The notes under the pieces are model-generated. The model was not told the origin of the DNA, ran no database searches, and saw only the letters and a list, made by a program, of their open reading frames with translations. A stretch of DNA of 64,000 nt from Gammaproteobacteria bacterium UBA2675. GTDB lineage: Bacteria > Pseudomonadota > Gammaproteobacteria > Pseudomonadales > Pseudohongiellaceae. Made by a program: the position numbers and the translations under genes. Positions 1 through 7,239 of the stretch are shown here, one piece after another; within the stretch, counting starts at the first letter, position 1; every line of letters begins with the position of its first letter. The stretch spans positions 71,150 through 135,149 of the forward strand of contig DEMH01000004.1 of NCBI GenBank assembly GCA_002354805.1. The letters run 5' to 3'.

Positions 1-822
1 CCGGAAGACTGCAAGTACTGCCCACAAAGTGGTCACTACAACACAGGGCTGCAGAAAGAGAAACTGATGGAGGTCGAAAAAGTGGTGGCGCAGGCGCGCA
101 TCGCGCGAGATCGCGGCGCTTCGCGCTTCTGCATGGGTGCTGCCTGGAAGCACCCTTCCGAAAAAGACTTCCCCTATGTACTGGACATGGTCAGGCAGGT
201 GCGCGAGCTGGGCATGGAAACCTGTATGACACTAGGCGCACTGAGCAGCGAGCAGACTGCTGCGCTGGCCGAGGCAGGGCTGGACTATTACAACCACAAC
301 CTGGATACCTCACCGGAATACTACGGCGAGATAATTACTACTCGAAGCTACCAGGAACGCCTGGAAACCCTGGCTCGAGTCCGGGATGCTGGTATGAAAG
401 TATGCAGTGGCGGCATTGTTGGTATGGGTGAAAAGGCCGAGGATCGCGTCGGGCTGCTGCAACAATTGGCCAATCTGCCAGTGCACCCTGACAGCGTTCC
501 GATCAACAATCTGGTCAAGGTCAAAGGCACCCCGCTGCAGGATACCGAGGAAATTGACCCCTTCGATTTTATCCGCACCATTGCGGTGGCCCGCATCCTG
601 ATGCCGCAGTCCTACGTGAGGCTGTCGGCCGGCCGGCAGCAAATGAATGACCAGACCCAGGCATTGTGTTTCATGGCTGGCGCCAACTCGATATTTTATG
701 GTGACAAACTGCTTACCACGCCGCTGCCGGAAGAGCACAGGGACATCGCGCTGTTTGATCGTCTGGGGCTTCAGCCGGAACGGCCGATTACTGGTGATCA
801 TCGCTTTTATTCTGCCGTTTGA
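1..822 (+). CDS. bioB: Biotin synthase BioB, 5'-truncated by the window edge
   Basis: Radical-SAM enzyme that inserts sulfur into dethiobiotin, the last step of biotin synthesis. The open frame runs in from base 1 and begins PEDCKYCPQSGHY, which is the family's cluster-binding loop. The second and third cysteines of the CxxxCxxC motif (bases 10-12 and 19-21) are visible, while the first lies upstream of the window. The internal ATG at 67 is therefore not the start. Further family signatures are the YNHNLDTS segment and the RLSAGR segment near the C-terminus. The stop codon overlaps the upstream TTG of bioF, so bioB, bioF and bioD form one transcription unit. About 273 residues are visible of a family length near 320-350. 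Confidence 0.96.
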   Translation, partial: PEDCKYCPQSGHYNTGLQKEKLMEVEKVVAQARIARDRGASRFCMGAAWKHPSEKDFPYVLDMVRQVRELGMETCMTLGALSSEQTAALAEAGLDYYNHNLDTSPEYYGEIITTRSYQERLETLARVRDAGMKVCSGGIVGMGEKAEDRVGLLQQLANLPVHPDSVPINNLVKVKGTPLQDTEEIDPFDFIRTIAVARILMPQSYVRLSAGRQQMNDQTQALCFMAGANSIFYGDKLLTTPLPEEHRDIALFDRLGLQPERPITGDHRFYSAV

Positions 823-833
823 GCAGTCAGCAA

Positions 834-2090
834 ATGCCTGACGTGAATAATCATTCCCAGGGCTCTGCGCTGCTCCTGTCCCGTCTGCAGGCCAGTCTTG
901 CCCAAAGGCGCGATCAGCAATTGCTGCGCACGCATCTGGTCCGTGGAAACGCTGATCAGGTGCTTATGAGCGCAGATGGCGAGGAACTGCTCGGTTTCTG
1001 CAGCAACGACTATCTGGGGCTGGCCAATCATCCTGACGTTATTGCTGCACTCCGGAAGGGGGCGCGTGATTACGGTGTCGGCAGCGGTGCATCGCATTTG
1101 ATAACTGGTCACTGCCGTGTCCATGATCAGTTGAGTGAAGAGCTTGCTGCTTTCACTGGCAGAGAAAAAGCCCTGCTGTTCTGCAGTGGTTACATGGCCA
1201 ATGTGGGCGTCATCAATGCACTGACTGAGCCAGGCGGGCTGGTGCTGCAGGATGCATTGAATCACGCTTCGCTGCTTGATGGCGGCTGGCTGAGTCGCGG
1301 GCGCAGCATTCGTTATGCTCACAGTGATACAGACAGTCTGGACCTTGAGTTGAGACAGGCCGCAGCCGCCCCATCCAGGCTGATCGTCACTGACGGAGTC
1401 TTCAGCATGGATGGCGATCGCGCGCCGCTGGCGCTGCTGGCAGACATCGCTGATCAGCATCGCGCCGCATTGATGGTCGACGATGCCCATGGTCTGGGTG
1501 TGCTGGGCAAAAATGGCAGTGGCACGGTTAGCGCGGCGGGACTATCCCAGGCGCAAGTGCCGATTCTGATTGGTACACTTGGTAAGGCATTCGGTACCGC
1601 AGGGGCATTCGTTGCCGGTGATGCAGTGCTTATCGATTATCTGGCACAATTTGCCAGGACTTACGTGTTCACCACGGCGATGTCACCGGCCCTGGCAGAG
1701 GCGACCCGGGCCAGTCTGAAGGTGGTGGTCGGCGAGCAATGGCGGCGCGAGCGTCTGCAGCAACTGATATCAGGTTTCAGGCGCGGGGCCGCACAGCTGG
1801 GGCTTGTTCTGCTGCCTTCGGATACGCCGATACAGGCGGTCATGATGGGTTCTGCCGAGGCGGCCGTCAGGGCCAGCCAGCTGCTGCGCGCGCATGGTGT
1901 GCAGGTCAGTGCTATTCGGCCACCGACCGTGCCGCAGGGGCAGTCGCGACTGCGCATTACCCTGTCAGCAGCTCACAGTGACGAACAGCTGGATCGGCTG
2001 CTGAATGCCCTGGAATCAGTCCAGCAGCAATTTTTAACAACGTATCAACCAGCTGCGGTTGCGCAGGCTGGTCAGGAGGCGCGGTTGTGA
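834..2090 (+). CDS. bioF: 8-amino-7-oxononanoate synthase BioF
   Basis: PLP enzyme of the alpha-oxoamine synthase family that condenses pimeloyl-thioester with alanine, the first dedicated step of biotin ring assembly. Visible signatures are FCSNDYLGL near the N-terminus, the glycine-rich GSGASHLITG segment, DDAHGLGVLG, and the PLP-lysine motif TLGKAFGT with Lys about residue 251. Two starts are possible: TTG at 819, overlapping the bioB stop by four bases (TTGA), or ATG at 834. I give the ATG because homologues have short N-termini, but neither has a strong ribosome binding site. The gene ends in a four-base overlap with bioD. At 418 residues it is slightly longer than the usual ~385-400, with the extra length at the C-terminus. 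Confidence 0.93.
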   Translation: MPDVNNHSQGSALLLSRLQASLAQRRDQQLLRTHLVRGNADQVLMSADGEELLGFCSNDYLGLANHPDVIAALRKGARDYGVGSGASHLITGHCRVHDQLSEELAAFTGREKALLFCSGYMANVGVINALTEPGGLVLQDALNHASLLDGGWLSRGRSIRYAHSDTDSLDLELRQAAAAPSRLIVTDGVFSMDGDRAPLALLADIADQHRAALMVDDAHGLGVLGKNGSGTVSAAGLSQAQVPILIGTLGKAFGTAGAFVAGDAVLIDYLAQFARTYVFTTAMSPALAEATRASLKVVVGEQWRRERLQQLISGFRRGAAQLGLVLLPSDTPIQAVMMGSAEAAVRASQLLRAHGVQVSAIRPPTVPQGQSRLRITLSAAHSDEQLDRLLNALESVQQQFLTTYQPAAVAQAGQEARL

Positions 2091-2773
2091 GGCGAGTTGC
2101 CGTTTTTGTTACCGGCACTGACACCGAGGTTGGCAAGACCCGAGTGGCTGCAGCATTGTTGGCGGCGGCCAGGCAGCGCGAGCTGAATACGGCGGCCATG
2201 AAACCTGTTGCGTCGGGGTGCGAGGAGATGGACGGAGAGCTGCGCAACGAAGATGCCCTGATGTTGCAGCGCTTCTGCAGTGCCCCGCTAAGTTATCAGG
2301 AGATCAATCCGGTTGCCCTGCGCTCGGCAATTGCACCACATCTGGCGGCTGCCGAGCAGGGCCGAAGTCTCAGCCTGTCCCGCCTGGTGGGGCTTGCGCG
2401 TGGCGTCCTGATGGCGCCGACAGACTTTATTGTAATTGAAGGCGCTGGCGGCTGGCGCGTGCCTCTGAACTCGCGCGAGATGCTGTCATCGCTGGCGGTT
2501 GAGCTCAAACTGCCAGTTGTTCTGGTGGTGGGTATTCGACTCGGGTGTATCAATCATGCTGTGCTGACAGCAGAGGCAATCCGGGCTGACGGTGTCCCGT
2601 TGGCGGGCTGGGTCGCCAATCATCTGAGCGAGGATGACGACGTTGCTGATGCCAACGTGGCAACTCTGCAGTCGCTCTTGCCCGGCCCGCTGCTGGGGGT
2701 CTTGCCGTTCGAGCCAGGCGCGGACCCCGGGCAGGTTGCCCGTCATCTTAACCTGGACCCACTGCTGACCTGA
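2087..2773 (+). CDS. bioD: Dethiobiotin synthetase BioD
   Basis: ATP-dependent carboxylase that closes the ureido ring of dethiobiotin from 7,8-diaminononanoate. The N-terminal P-loop GTDTEVGKT (about residues 10-18) and the MKPVASG and EGAGGWRVPL motifs identify the family. Length, 228 residues, is typical. Translation starts at GTG 2087, overlapping the bioF stop, with an excellent AGGAGG at 2074-2079. In many gammaproteobacteria bioH and bioC lie between bioF and bioD. Here they do not, so pimeloyl-ACP formation must be encoded elsewhere. Confidence 0.95.
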   Translation: MRRVAVFVTGTDTEVGKTRVAAALLAAARQRELNTAAMKPVASGCEEMDGELRNEDALMLQRFCSAPLSYQEINPVALRSAIAPHLAAAEQGRSLSLSRLVGLARGVLMAPTDFIVIEGAGGWRVPLNSREMLSSLAVELKLPVVLVVGIRLGCINHAVLTAEAIRADGVPLAGWVANHLSEDDDVADANVATLQSLLPGPLLGVLPFEPGADPGQVARHLNLDPLLT

Positions 2774-2794
2774 GCTGCGCCCAACAAGTTGACG

Positions 2795-2810
2795 TTGACG
2801 TTAACGTCAG
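2795..2810. promoter_or_regulatory. Perfect palindrome TGACGTTAACGTCA, LiuR-like operator candidate
   Basis: Bases 2796-2809 are a perfect 14-bp palindrome preceded by an extra TTGACG copy, about 70 bp upstream of the acyl-CoA dehydrogenase start. The shape (two ACGT cores around a central TTAA) resembles sites known for the MerR-family regulator LiuR, which controls branched-chain amino acid and acyl-CoA degradation genes. That identity is inferred from memory of the motif, since no regulator gene is present here. Confidence 0.5.
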
Positions 2811-2875
2811 GTCTCGGTAAGTTATCGACTCTCATTCCCTTTCAATCCAATTTTCCTAAGTGAGTGGAGTCACCT

Positions 2876-4666
2876 GTGCCAGATTACAAAGCTCCCGTGC
2901 GTGATATGAAGTTTGTCCTCCATGAGGTGCTGGGCGCCGAGCAACTGTTGGCGTCAATGCCAAAAACCAGTGAGGTAAACGCCGAGCTGATGAATACCGT
3001 GCTGGATGAGGCCGCCAAAGTTGCAGAGACACTGCTGGCGCCACTGAATCGGCAGGGCGACGAGATTGGCTGTCGCTTCGAGGAGGGCAAAGTGACAACG
3101 CCGCAGGGCTTTGTAGAGGGTTATCGCACCTTTGCTTCCGGTGGCTGGATTGGTCTGTCTGGTGATCCGGCTTATGGCGGTCAGGGCATGCCCAAAATGC
3201 TGTCAGTCTGTTTTGAAGAAATGATCATGGGCGCCAACAGCTCGCTGGCGCTGTACGCTGTCCTTAGCGCCGGGGCAACACTGGCGCTGGCCCGCCACGC
3301 CAGTGACGAGTTGAAGCAGGCCTACCTGCCAAAGCTTTACGAGGGAAGCTGGAGCGCCACCATGTGCCTGACTGAGCCACATGCGGGCACTGATCTGGGG
3401 ATCATCAAAACACGCGCAGAGCCGCAGGCGGATGGTAGCTACAAACTGACCGGAACCAAGATTTTCATCACCGGCGGCGAACATGATCTGACTGACAACA
3501 TCATTCATATGGTGCTGGCCAAGCTGCCTGATGCGCCGCCTGGTCCAAAAGGCATCTCACTGTTTCTGGTCCCCAAGCTAATGCCTGATGCTGACGGCAA
3601 TCCGGGCGCAGCCAATGGCGTCAGCTGTGGTTCGATTGAACACAAGATGGGTATAAAGGGGTCGGCAACCTGCGTGATGAACTTTGACGATGCCACGGCC
3701 TATCTGATTGGTGAGCCGCACAAGGGCCTGACCTACATGTTCACGATGATGAACTATGAGCGACTGACCATTGGCCTGCAGGGTCTGGGTCTGGCAGAAG
3801 CCTCGTACACCACGGCAGCTGAATATGCCAAAGATCGAATCCAGGGTCGCTCACCGGCGGGCCCTGAGCAGCCGGAGAAGGCCGCCGATCCGCTTCTGGT
3901 TCACCCCGATGTGCGACGCATGCTGTTGACCATGCGGGCCTATACCGAAGGTGGCCGTGCGCTGGCTGCCTATGTGGGTAGCCAGCTGGATATCGCCTAC
4001 TTTCACCCGGATGCGGCGCAGCGTGACCGAGCCAGTAAACTGGTCGCGCTGTTGACGCCAATTGCCAAAGCTGCCTTCACTGATCGTGGTTTTGAGGCAA
4101 CAGTGCTGGGGCAGCAGGTTCTGGGTGGGCACGGCTATGTGTCCGAATGGGGGCAGGAGCAACATGTAAGGGATGCCCGCATTGCGCAGATCTATGAAGG
4201 CACTAATGGCATTCAGGCGCTGGACCTCATGGGCCGCAAGGTGGTTTTTGATCGTGACGGCCTGCTGGCCGAGATGTCAGCTGAAATTCGCGCTTTTGTG
4301 GAGCAGGAAAAGAGCGGGCGGGTTGCCGCTTTTGCAAGCGTCCTTGCTGACGCCGTTGATTGTCTGGAAGACACTGCCAGCTGGGTCAAACAGGCCAATA
4401 ACGATAATCCGCATGAAGTTGGTGCTGCGTCAGTGCCGTTTCTGGAGCTGATGACTCTGGTGCTTTACTGCTATATGTGGGCGCGGATGGTGAAAACTGC
4501 TGAGCAGGCACTGTCTGACAAGTCAGGGGATACGGCGTTTTATAATGCCAAGATCCATGTGGGCTGCTTCTTCCTGGATCGGCTTATGCCGCGATATAAG
4601 GCTCTGTCGGCAGAAATCAAGGCGGGCAGTGACGTGCTGATGGCGATGGATGCCGAACTGTTCTGA
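2876..4666 (+). CDS. Acyl-CoA dehydrogenase, ~600-residue family
   Basis: FAD enzyme catalysing the alpha,beta-dehydrogenation of acyl-CoA, the first step of beta-oxidation, passing electrons to ETF. FAD/substrate signatures are CLTEPHAGTDLG and KIFITGGEHD in the middle domain, and the C-terminal segment YEGTNGIQALDLMG carries the family's glutamate region. The chain is about 200 residues longer than short- and medium-chain enzymes, with an extra C-terminal alpha domain typical of the broad FadE-like group. An in-frame GTG exists at 2864, but GTG 2876 is preferred: it gives the conserved MPDYKAPVRDM start and has GTGGAG six bases upstream. Chain-length preference cannot be told. Control by the palindrome upstream is likely. 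Confidence 0.92.
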   Translation: MPDYKAPVRDMKFVLHEVLGAEQLLASMPKTSEVNAELMNTVLDEAAKVAETLLAPLNRQGDEIGCRFEEGKVTTPQGFVEGYRTFASGGWIGLSGDPAYGGQGMPKMLSVCFEEMIMGANSSLALYAVLSAGATLALARHASDELKQAYLPKLYEGSWSATMCLTEPHAGTDLGIIKTRAEPQADGSYKLTGTKIFITGGEHDLTDNIIHMVLAKLPDAPPGPKGISLFLVPKLMPDADGNPGAANGVSCGSIEHKMGIKGSATCVMNFDDATAYLIGEPHKGLTYMFTMMNYERLTIGLQGLGLAEASYTTAAEYAKDRIQGRSPAGPEQPEKAADPLLVHPDVRRMLLTMRAYTEGGRALAAYVGSQLDIAYFHPDAAQRDRASKLVALLTPIAKAAFTDRGFEATVLGQQVLGGHGYVSEWGQEQHVRDARIAQIYEGTNGIQALDLMGRKVVFDRDGLLAEMSAEIRAFVEQEKSGRVAAFASVLADAVDCLEDTASWVKQANNDNPHEVGAASVPFLELMTLVLYCYMWARMVKTAEQALSDKSGDTAFYNAKIHVGCFFLDRLMPRYKALSAEIKAGSDVLMAMDAELF

Positions 4667-4687
4667 TTGAATGGTCGACGATGAGGG

Positions 4688-4716
4688 CCGCACCTGCGCG
4701 TCGGGCGCCGGTGCGG
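4688..4716. terminator. Stem-loop between convergent genes
   Basis: CCGCACC (4688-4694) pairs with GGTGCGG (4710-4716) between the converging acyl-CoA dehydrogenase and DUF3379 genes. No U-run follows, so intrinsic termination is only possible, not shown. Confidence 0.4.
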
Positions 4717-4729
4717 GCATTATCAGATG

Positions 4730-5497
4730 TCAGATTGACCAGTGCAGATGGCTGACCATTAACTGCTCATAATAGTCCAGCGATTCGTTCTTTTCCCCAA
4801 TCACTGCAATATTGCCCTGGCTCAATGGGATGATGCGACCCTGAAACCGCTCGTCTTTCAGATTGACGCGCGTGGTGACCGGGGTGTTGTCTACAAAGAT
4901 GATGGATACTGGCCCGTGTTCGCCGCGGGCTACCAGATGGGCGCCATGCTGCGCGCCGCCAAGTCCGCAATAGTTGGCAAAGGTCATGTGTAATGCCCGT
5001 GTCGCATCGTCCATCACCAGAGAAGCGCCCGCATCTTTGAGTACCCGCTCGACCTGCTCCCAGGCTATGGCATCACTGCTGCTGAAACTGGGGGCTTCAC
5101 TGTGCAGGTGTTCGACAAGCTCGTCGTGAAACTCCAGGTCCTGTGCACTCGGGCGGTTTGGCAACAGGCTCAGCCCAAGGCCGGCAGTGATCACCAGGCT
5201 GGCTGCCAGTGCGTAGGCGCCGCGGCTGCGGAATCGCCACCAGGGCTGGTTCGCGGCAGGGCTATCGCCAGCAGTGCTGGTGGGAGTGGTGTCGCCTAGG
5301 GCCTGCTCAAGCAGCCGCTGACGCAGGCCGTCAGGTATTTTGATGGTGCTGACGCTGGCCAGCAGCTCGTCATCCAGAGCGCGCAGCTCTGCGACCAGCT
5401 GCTGTCTGGACGGGTCTGTGGCAACTGCCGAGATAAAATCCGCCCGGTCGTCCCTCGGATTGCTGTACGCCCGGGTCCGGAATTCCAAATCATCCAT
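4730..5497 (-). CDS. DUF3379-type membrane protein, probable anti-sigma partner
   Basis: 255-residue protein with an N-terminal cytoplasmic part of about 90 residues, one membrane segment (about residues 94-112) and a C-terminal extracytoplasmic domain. Composition and position match DUF3379 proteins, which lie directly downstream of ECF sigma factors. By analogy it would hold the sigma factor at the membrane and sense an envelope signal, although DUF3379 members have not all been tested as anti-sigma factors. It starts 65 bases after the sigma gene in the same direction. The outer domain contains a lone cysteine in NYCGLGG followed by a histidine-containing stretch. The signal is unknown. 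Confidence 0.8.
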   Translation of the reverse strand: MDDLEFRTRAYSNPRDDRADFISAVATDPSRQQLVAELRALDDELLASVSTIKIPDGLRQRLLEQALGDTTPTSTAGDSPAANQPWWRFRSRGAYALAASLVITAGLGLSLLPNRPSAQDLEFHDELVEHLHSEAPSFSSSDAIAWEQVERVLKDAGASLVMDDATRALHMTFANYCGLGGAQHGAHLVARGEHGPVSIIFVDNTPVTTRVNLKDERFQGRIIPLSQGNIAVIGEKNESLDYYEQLMVSHLHWSI

Positions 5498-5562
5498 AGT
5501 TGTTTGTATGCTCTCTGATGTTCGCCGATCGTATTGTTGTTGTGCTGCTCTTGAGTGCCGGA

Positions 5563-6114
5563 TCAGTCGACAGTGACATCTTCGCCGGTGTCTACTGCCT
5601 CGTCACTCTGTAACACTGCCTTTAGCTTGCTACGTGCCCGGAACAGTCGAGTCATGACCGTGTTGTTATTAAGATCGAGAATTTCGGCAATTTCTTTCCC
5701 GCTAAAGCCGCCGATTACCTGCAATAACAATGGGTCTCGATAATCCTTGTCCAGCTGCATGATGGCCTGATGCAACTCCACCTGTTTTTGGCGCTGGTCT
5801 GGCTCCATCTCATTTTCTTCGGCGACGGAGACATCCTCTATATCGACCAGCTCAGGGCGGTAGCGCTCATACATGCGCGCATTCTCGCGCCGCAAAATAG
5901 TGAACAGCCAGGCTTTGGCTGCTCCCTGGCTTTGCAGGCTGTCGAAAGACCGCCAGGCGCGCAGGAAGGTTTCCTGCACCAGGTCTTCAGCGACACTTTG
6001 ATTGCGTGTCAGCCAAAATGCGTAACGATAGACATCCTGGTAAAGCTCATCAACCATCGCCTGATAGCGTTGACGTCGCTCGTTGTCGGGTCCTGAGACC
6101 GTAGATTTACTCAT
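5563..6114 (-). CDS. ECF-family RNA polymerase sigma factor
   Basis: Group 4 (extracytoplasmic function) sigma factor. Region 2 includes the DLVQETFLRAWR core-binding motif. After a linker rich in Asp and Glu comes region 4, with the helix-turn-helix around GFSGKEIAEILDLNNNTVMTRLFRAR. An in-frame ATG at 6135 would add seven residues; ATG 6114 (MSKSTV) is chosen because CGGAA stands about seven bases upstream. Length about 183 residues, typical of the family. Transcribed ahead of the DUF3379 gene and divergent from dapB. The pair sits where dnaJ often precedes dapB in related genomes. Confidence 0.93.
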   Translation of the reverse strand: MSKSTVSGPDNERRQRYQAMVDELYQDVYRYAFWLTRNQSVAEDLVQETFLRAWRSFDSLQSQGAAKAWLFTILRRENARMYERYRPELVDIEDVSVAEENEMEPDQRQKQVELHQAIMQLDKDYRDPLLLQVIGGFSGKEIAEILDLNNNTVMTRLFRARSKLKAVLQSDEAVDTGEDVTVD

Positions 6115-6213
6115 TTTATTCCGTGCTGACTCCATATTCGGTTTCTAGCTTAGCTGACTGTCGTGCCGTTGACCATGGCAGCGGCCTATTAGTGCCCCGG
6201 GGTGATATCGCGT

Positions 6214-6219
6214 TATACT
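6214..6219 (+). promoter_or_regulatory. Possible -10 element for dapB
   Basis: TATACT lies 28 bases before the dapB start in the region shared with the divergent sigma gene. No convincing -35 at 16-18 bp was found, so this is a weak call. Confidence 0.3.
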
Positions 6220-6246
6220 TAAGTCCTTCATTCTGTCCATTCAAAC

Positions 6247-7077
6247 ATGAGTAATATCAAGTCAATGATTCGTATAGCAATTGCCGGCGTCGCAGGGCGC
6301 ATGGGACGCACGCTGGTACAGGCTGTTGTCGACAAGAACGATGTGGCAGTCGTGGGAGCGGGTACAACGCTGCCGGACGACCCCCAGCATGGCCAGGATA
6401 TCGGCCTGATTGCAGGCACCGGTGTGCTGGGAGTGGCTGCAAGCGCCGCGCTGACCGACTGCCTGCAGGACTTCGATGTTCTGATCGACTTCACATCGCC
6501 TGAGGCGACGCTCGAACATCTCGCCATCTGCCAGGCGGCTGGCAAAGCTATTGTCATCGGCACTACCGGTTTTACGCCGGATCAGAAGCAGCAGATCAGC
6601 GCTGCAGCTGGCAGCATGCCCGTGGTAATGGCGCCCAATATGAGTGCTGGCGTCAATATCAGTCTCAAATTGCTTGAGCTGGCGGCACGGGCGATGGGTG
6701 ATGATGTGGACATCGAGATCGTCGAAGCCCACCACCGTCACAAGAAAGACGCGCCATCCGGCACTGCACTGCGAATGGGTGAGGTGATTGCTGACGCGCT
6801 CGGTCGCAATCTCGACGAGGTGGCGGTATACGGCCGGGAAGGTATCAGCGATGAGCGTGATCGCAAGACCATTGGGTTTGCGACCATTCGCGCAGGGGAT
6901 ATTGTGGGTGATCACACCGTCATTTTCGCGGGCAACGGGGAGCGACTGGAGATCACACACAAGGCCAGCAGTCGCATGACATTCGCCAGTGGCGCGGTCC
7001 GTGCTGCCATCTGGCTATCCGGAAAAACTCCGGGGCTGTACTCAATTGATGATGTGCTGGGACTTAATGTCGGATAA
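6247..7077 (+). CDS. dapB: 4-hydroxy-tetrahydrodipicolinate reductase DapB
   Basis: NAD(P)H-dependent reductase of the diaminopimelate/lysine pathway. The Rossmann loop AGVAGRMGR is at the N-terminus, the signature EAHHRHKKDAPSGTA supplies the catalytic His/Lys region, and IGFATIRAGDIVGDHTV is the conserved C-terminal domain segment. Length 276 residues, normal. ATG 6247 and ATG 6265 (MIRIAIAG) are both possible starts and neither has a clear ribosome binding site. The gene is followed by the promoter and leader of carA, so dapB may be transcribed separately or read into it. Confidence 0.96.
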   Translation: MSNIKSMIRIAIAGVAGRMGRTLVQAVVDKNDVAVVGAGTTLPDDPQHGQDIGLIAGTGVLGVAASAALTDCLQDFDVLIDFTSPEATLEHLAICQAAGKAIVIGTTGFTPDQKQQISAAAGSMPVVMAPNMSAGVNISLKLLELAARAMGDDVDIEIVEAHHRHKKDAPSGTALRMGEVIADALGRNLDEVAVYGREGISDERDRKTIGFATIRAGDIVGDHTVIFAGNGERLEITHKASSRMTFASGAVRAAIWLSGKTPGLYSIDDVLGLNVG

Positions 7078-7092
7078 AGGCCAGATTCGTCA

Positions 7093-7122
7093 TAGACAGT
7101 ATGGCATCGGTTTCCGTATAAT
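7093..7122 (+). promoter_or_regulatory. Sigma-70 promoter of the carAB leader
   Basis: TAGACA (7093-7098), 18 bp, and a consensus TATAAT (7117-7122). Transcription would start around 7128-7131, only a few bases before a 12-codon reading frame and about 45 bases before a strong terminator hairpin. This is the only good promoter seen between dapB and carA. Confidence 0.7.
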
Positions 7123-7133
7123 TACGCCTCAGT

Positions 7134-7172
7134 ATGATTAACACTGAGCACAACACAAGACAGATTTTTTGA
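7134..7172 (+). CDS. Candidate leader peptide MINTEHNTRQIF before carA
   Basis: Twelve-codon frame starting at ATG 7134 and ending with TGA 7170-7172, exactly at the base of the terminator stem. A run of six T lies in its last codons (7165-7170). It has almost no space for a ribosome binding site if transcription starts where the TATAAT box predicts, so translation would have to be leaderless or nearly so. The position suits coupling of ribosome progress to hairpin formation, as in the pyrBI leader of enterics. Translation is unproven. Confidence 0.45.
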   Translation: MINTEHNTRQIF

Positions 7173-7211
7173 AAAAGCGGAATGAGAGACAGCTTTCATT
7201 CCGCTTTTTTT
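7172..7211 (+). terminator. Intrinsic terminator/attenuator upstream of carA
   Basis: A perfect 14-bp stem: AAAAAGCGGAATGA (7172-7185) pairs with TCATTCCGCTTTTT (7196-7209), loop of ten bases, T-run to 7211. It lies downstream of the only evident promoter and 28 bp before the carA start, so carA transcription from that promoter must read through it. Confidence 0.85.
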
Positions 7212-7239
7212 CGCCTGTCTACTTATCCGGGAGATCACA

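Noticed and set aside
807..1490. Long antisense open frame opposite bioF
   Set aside because: No recognisable domain and no ribosome binding site; bioF is intact on the other strand.
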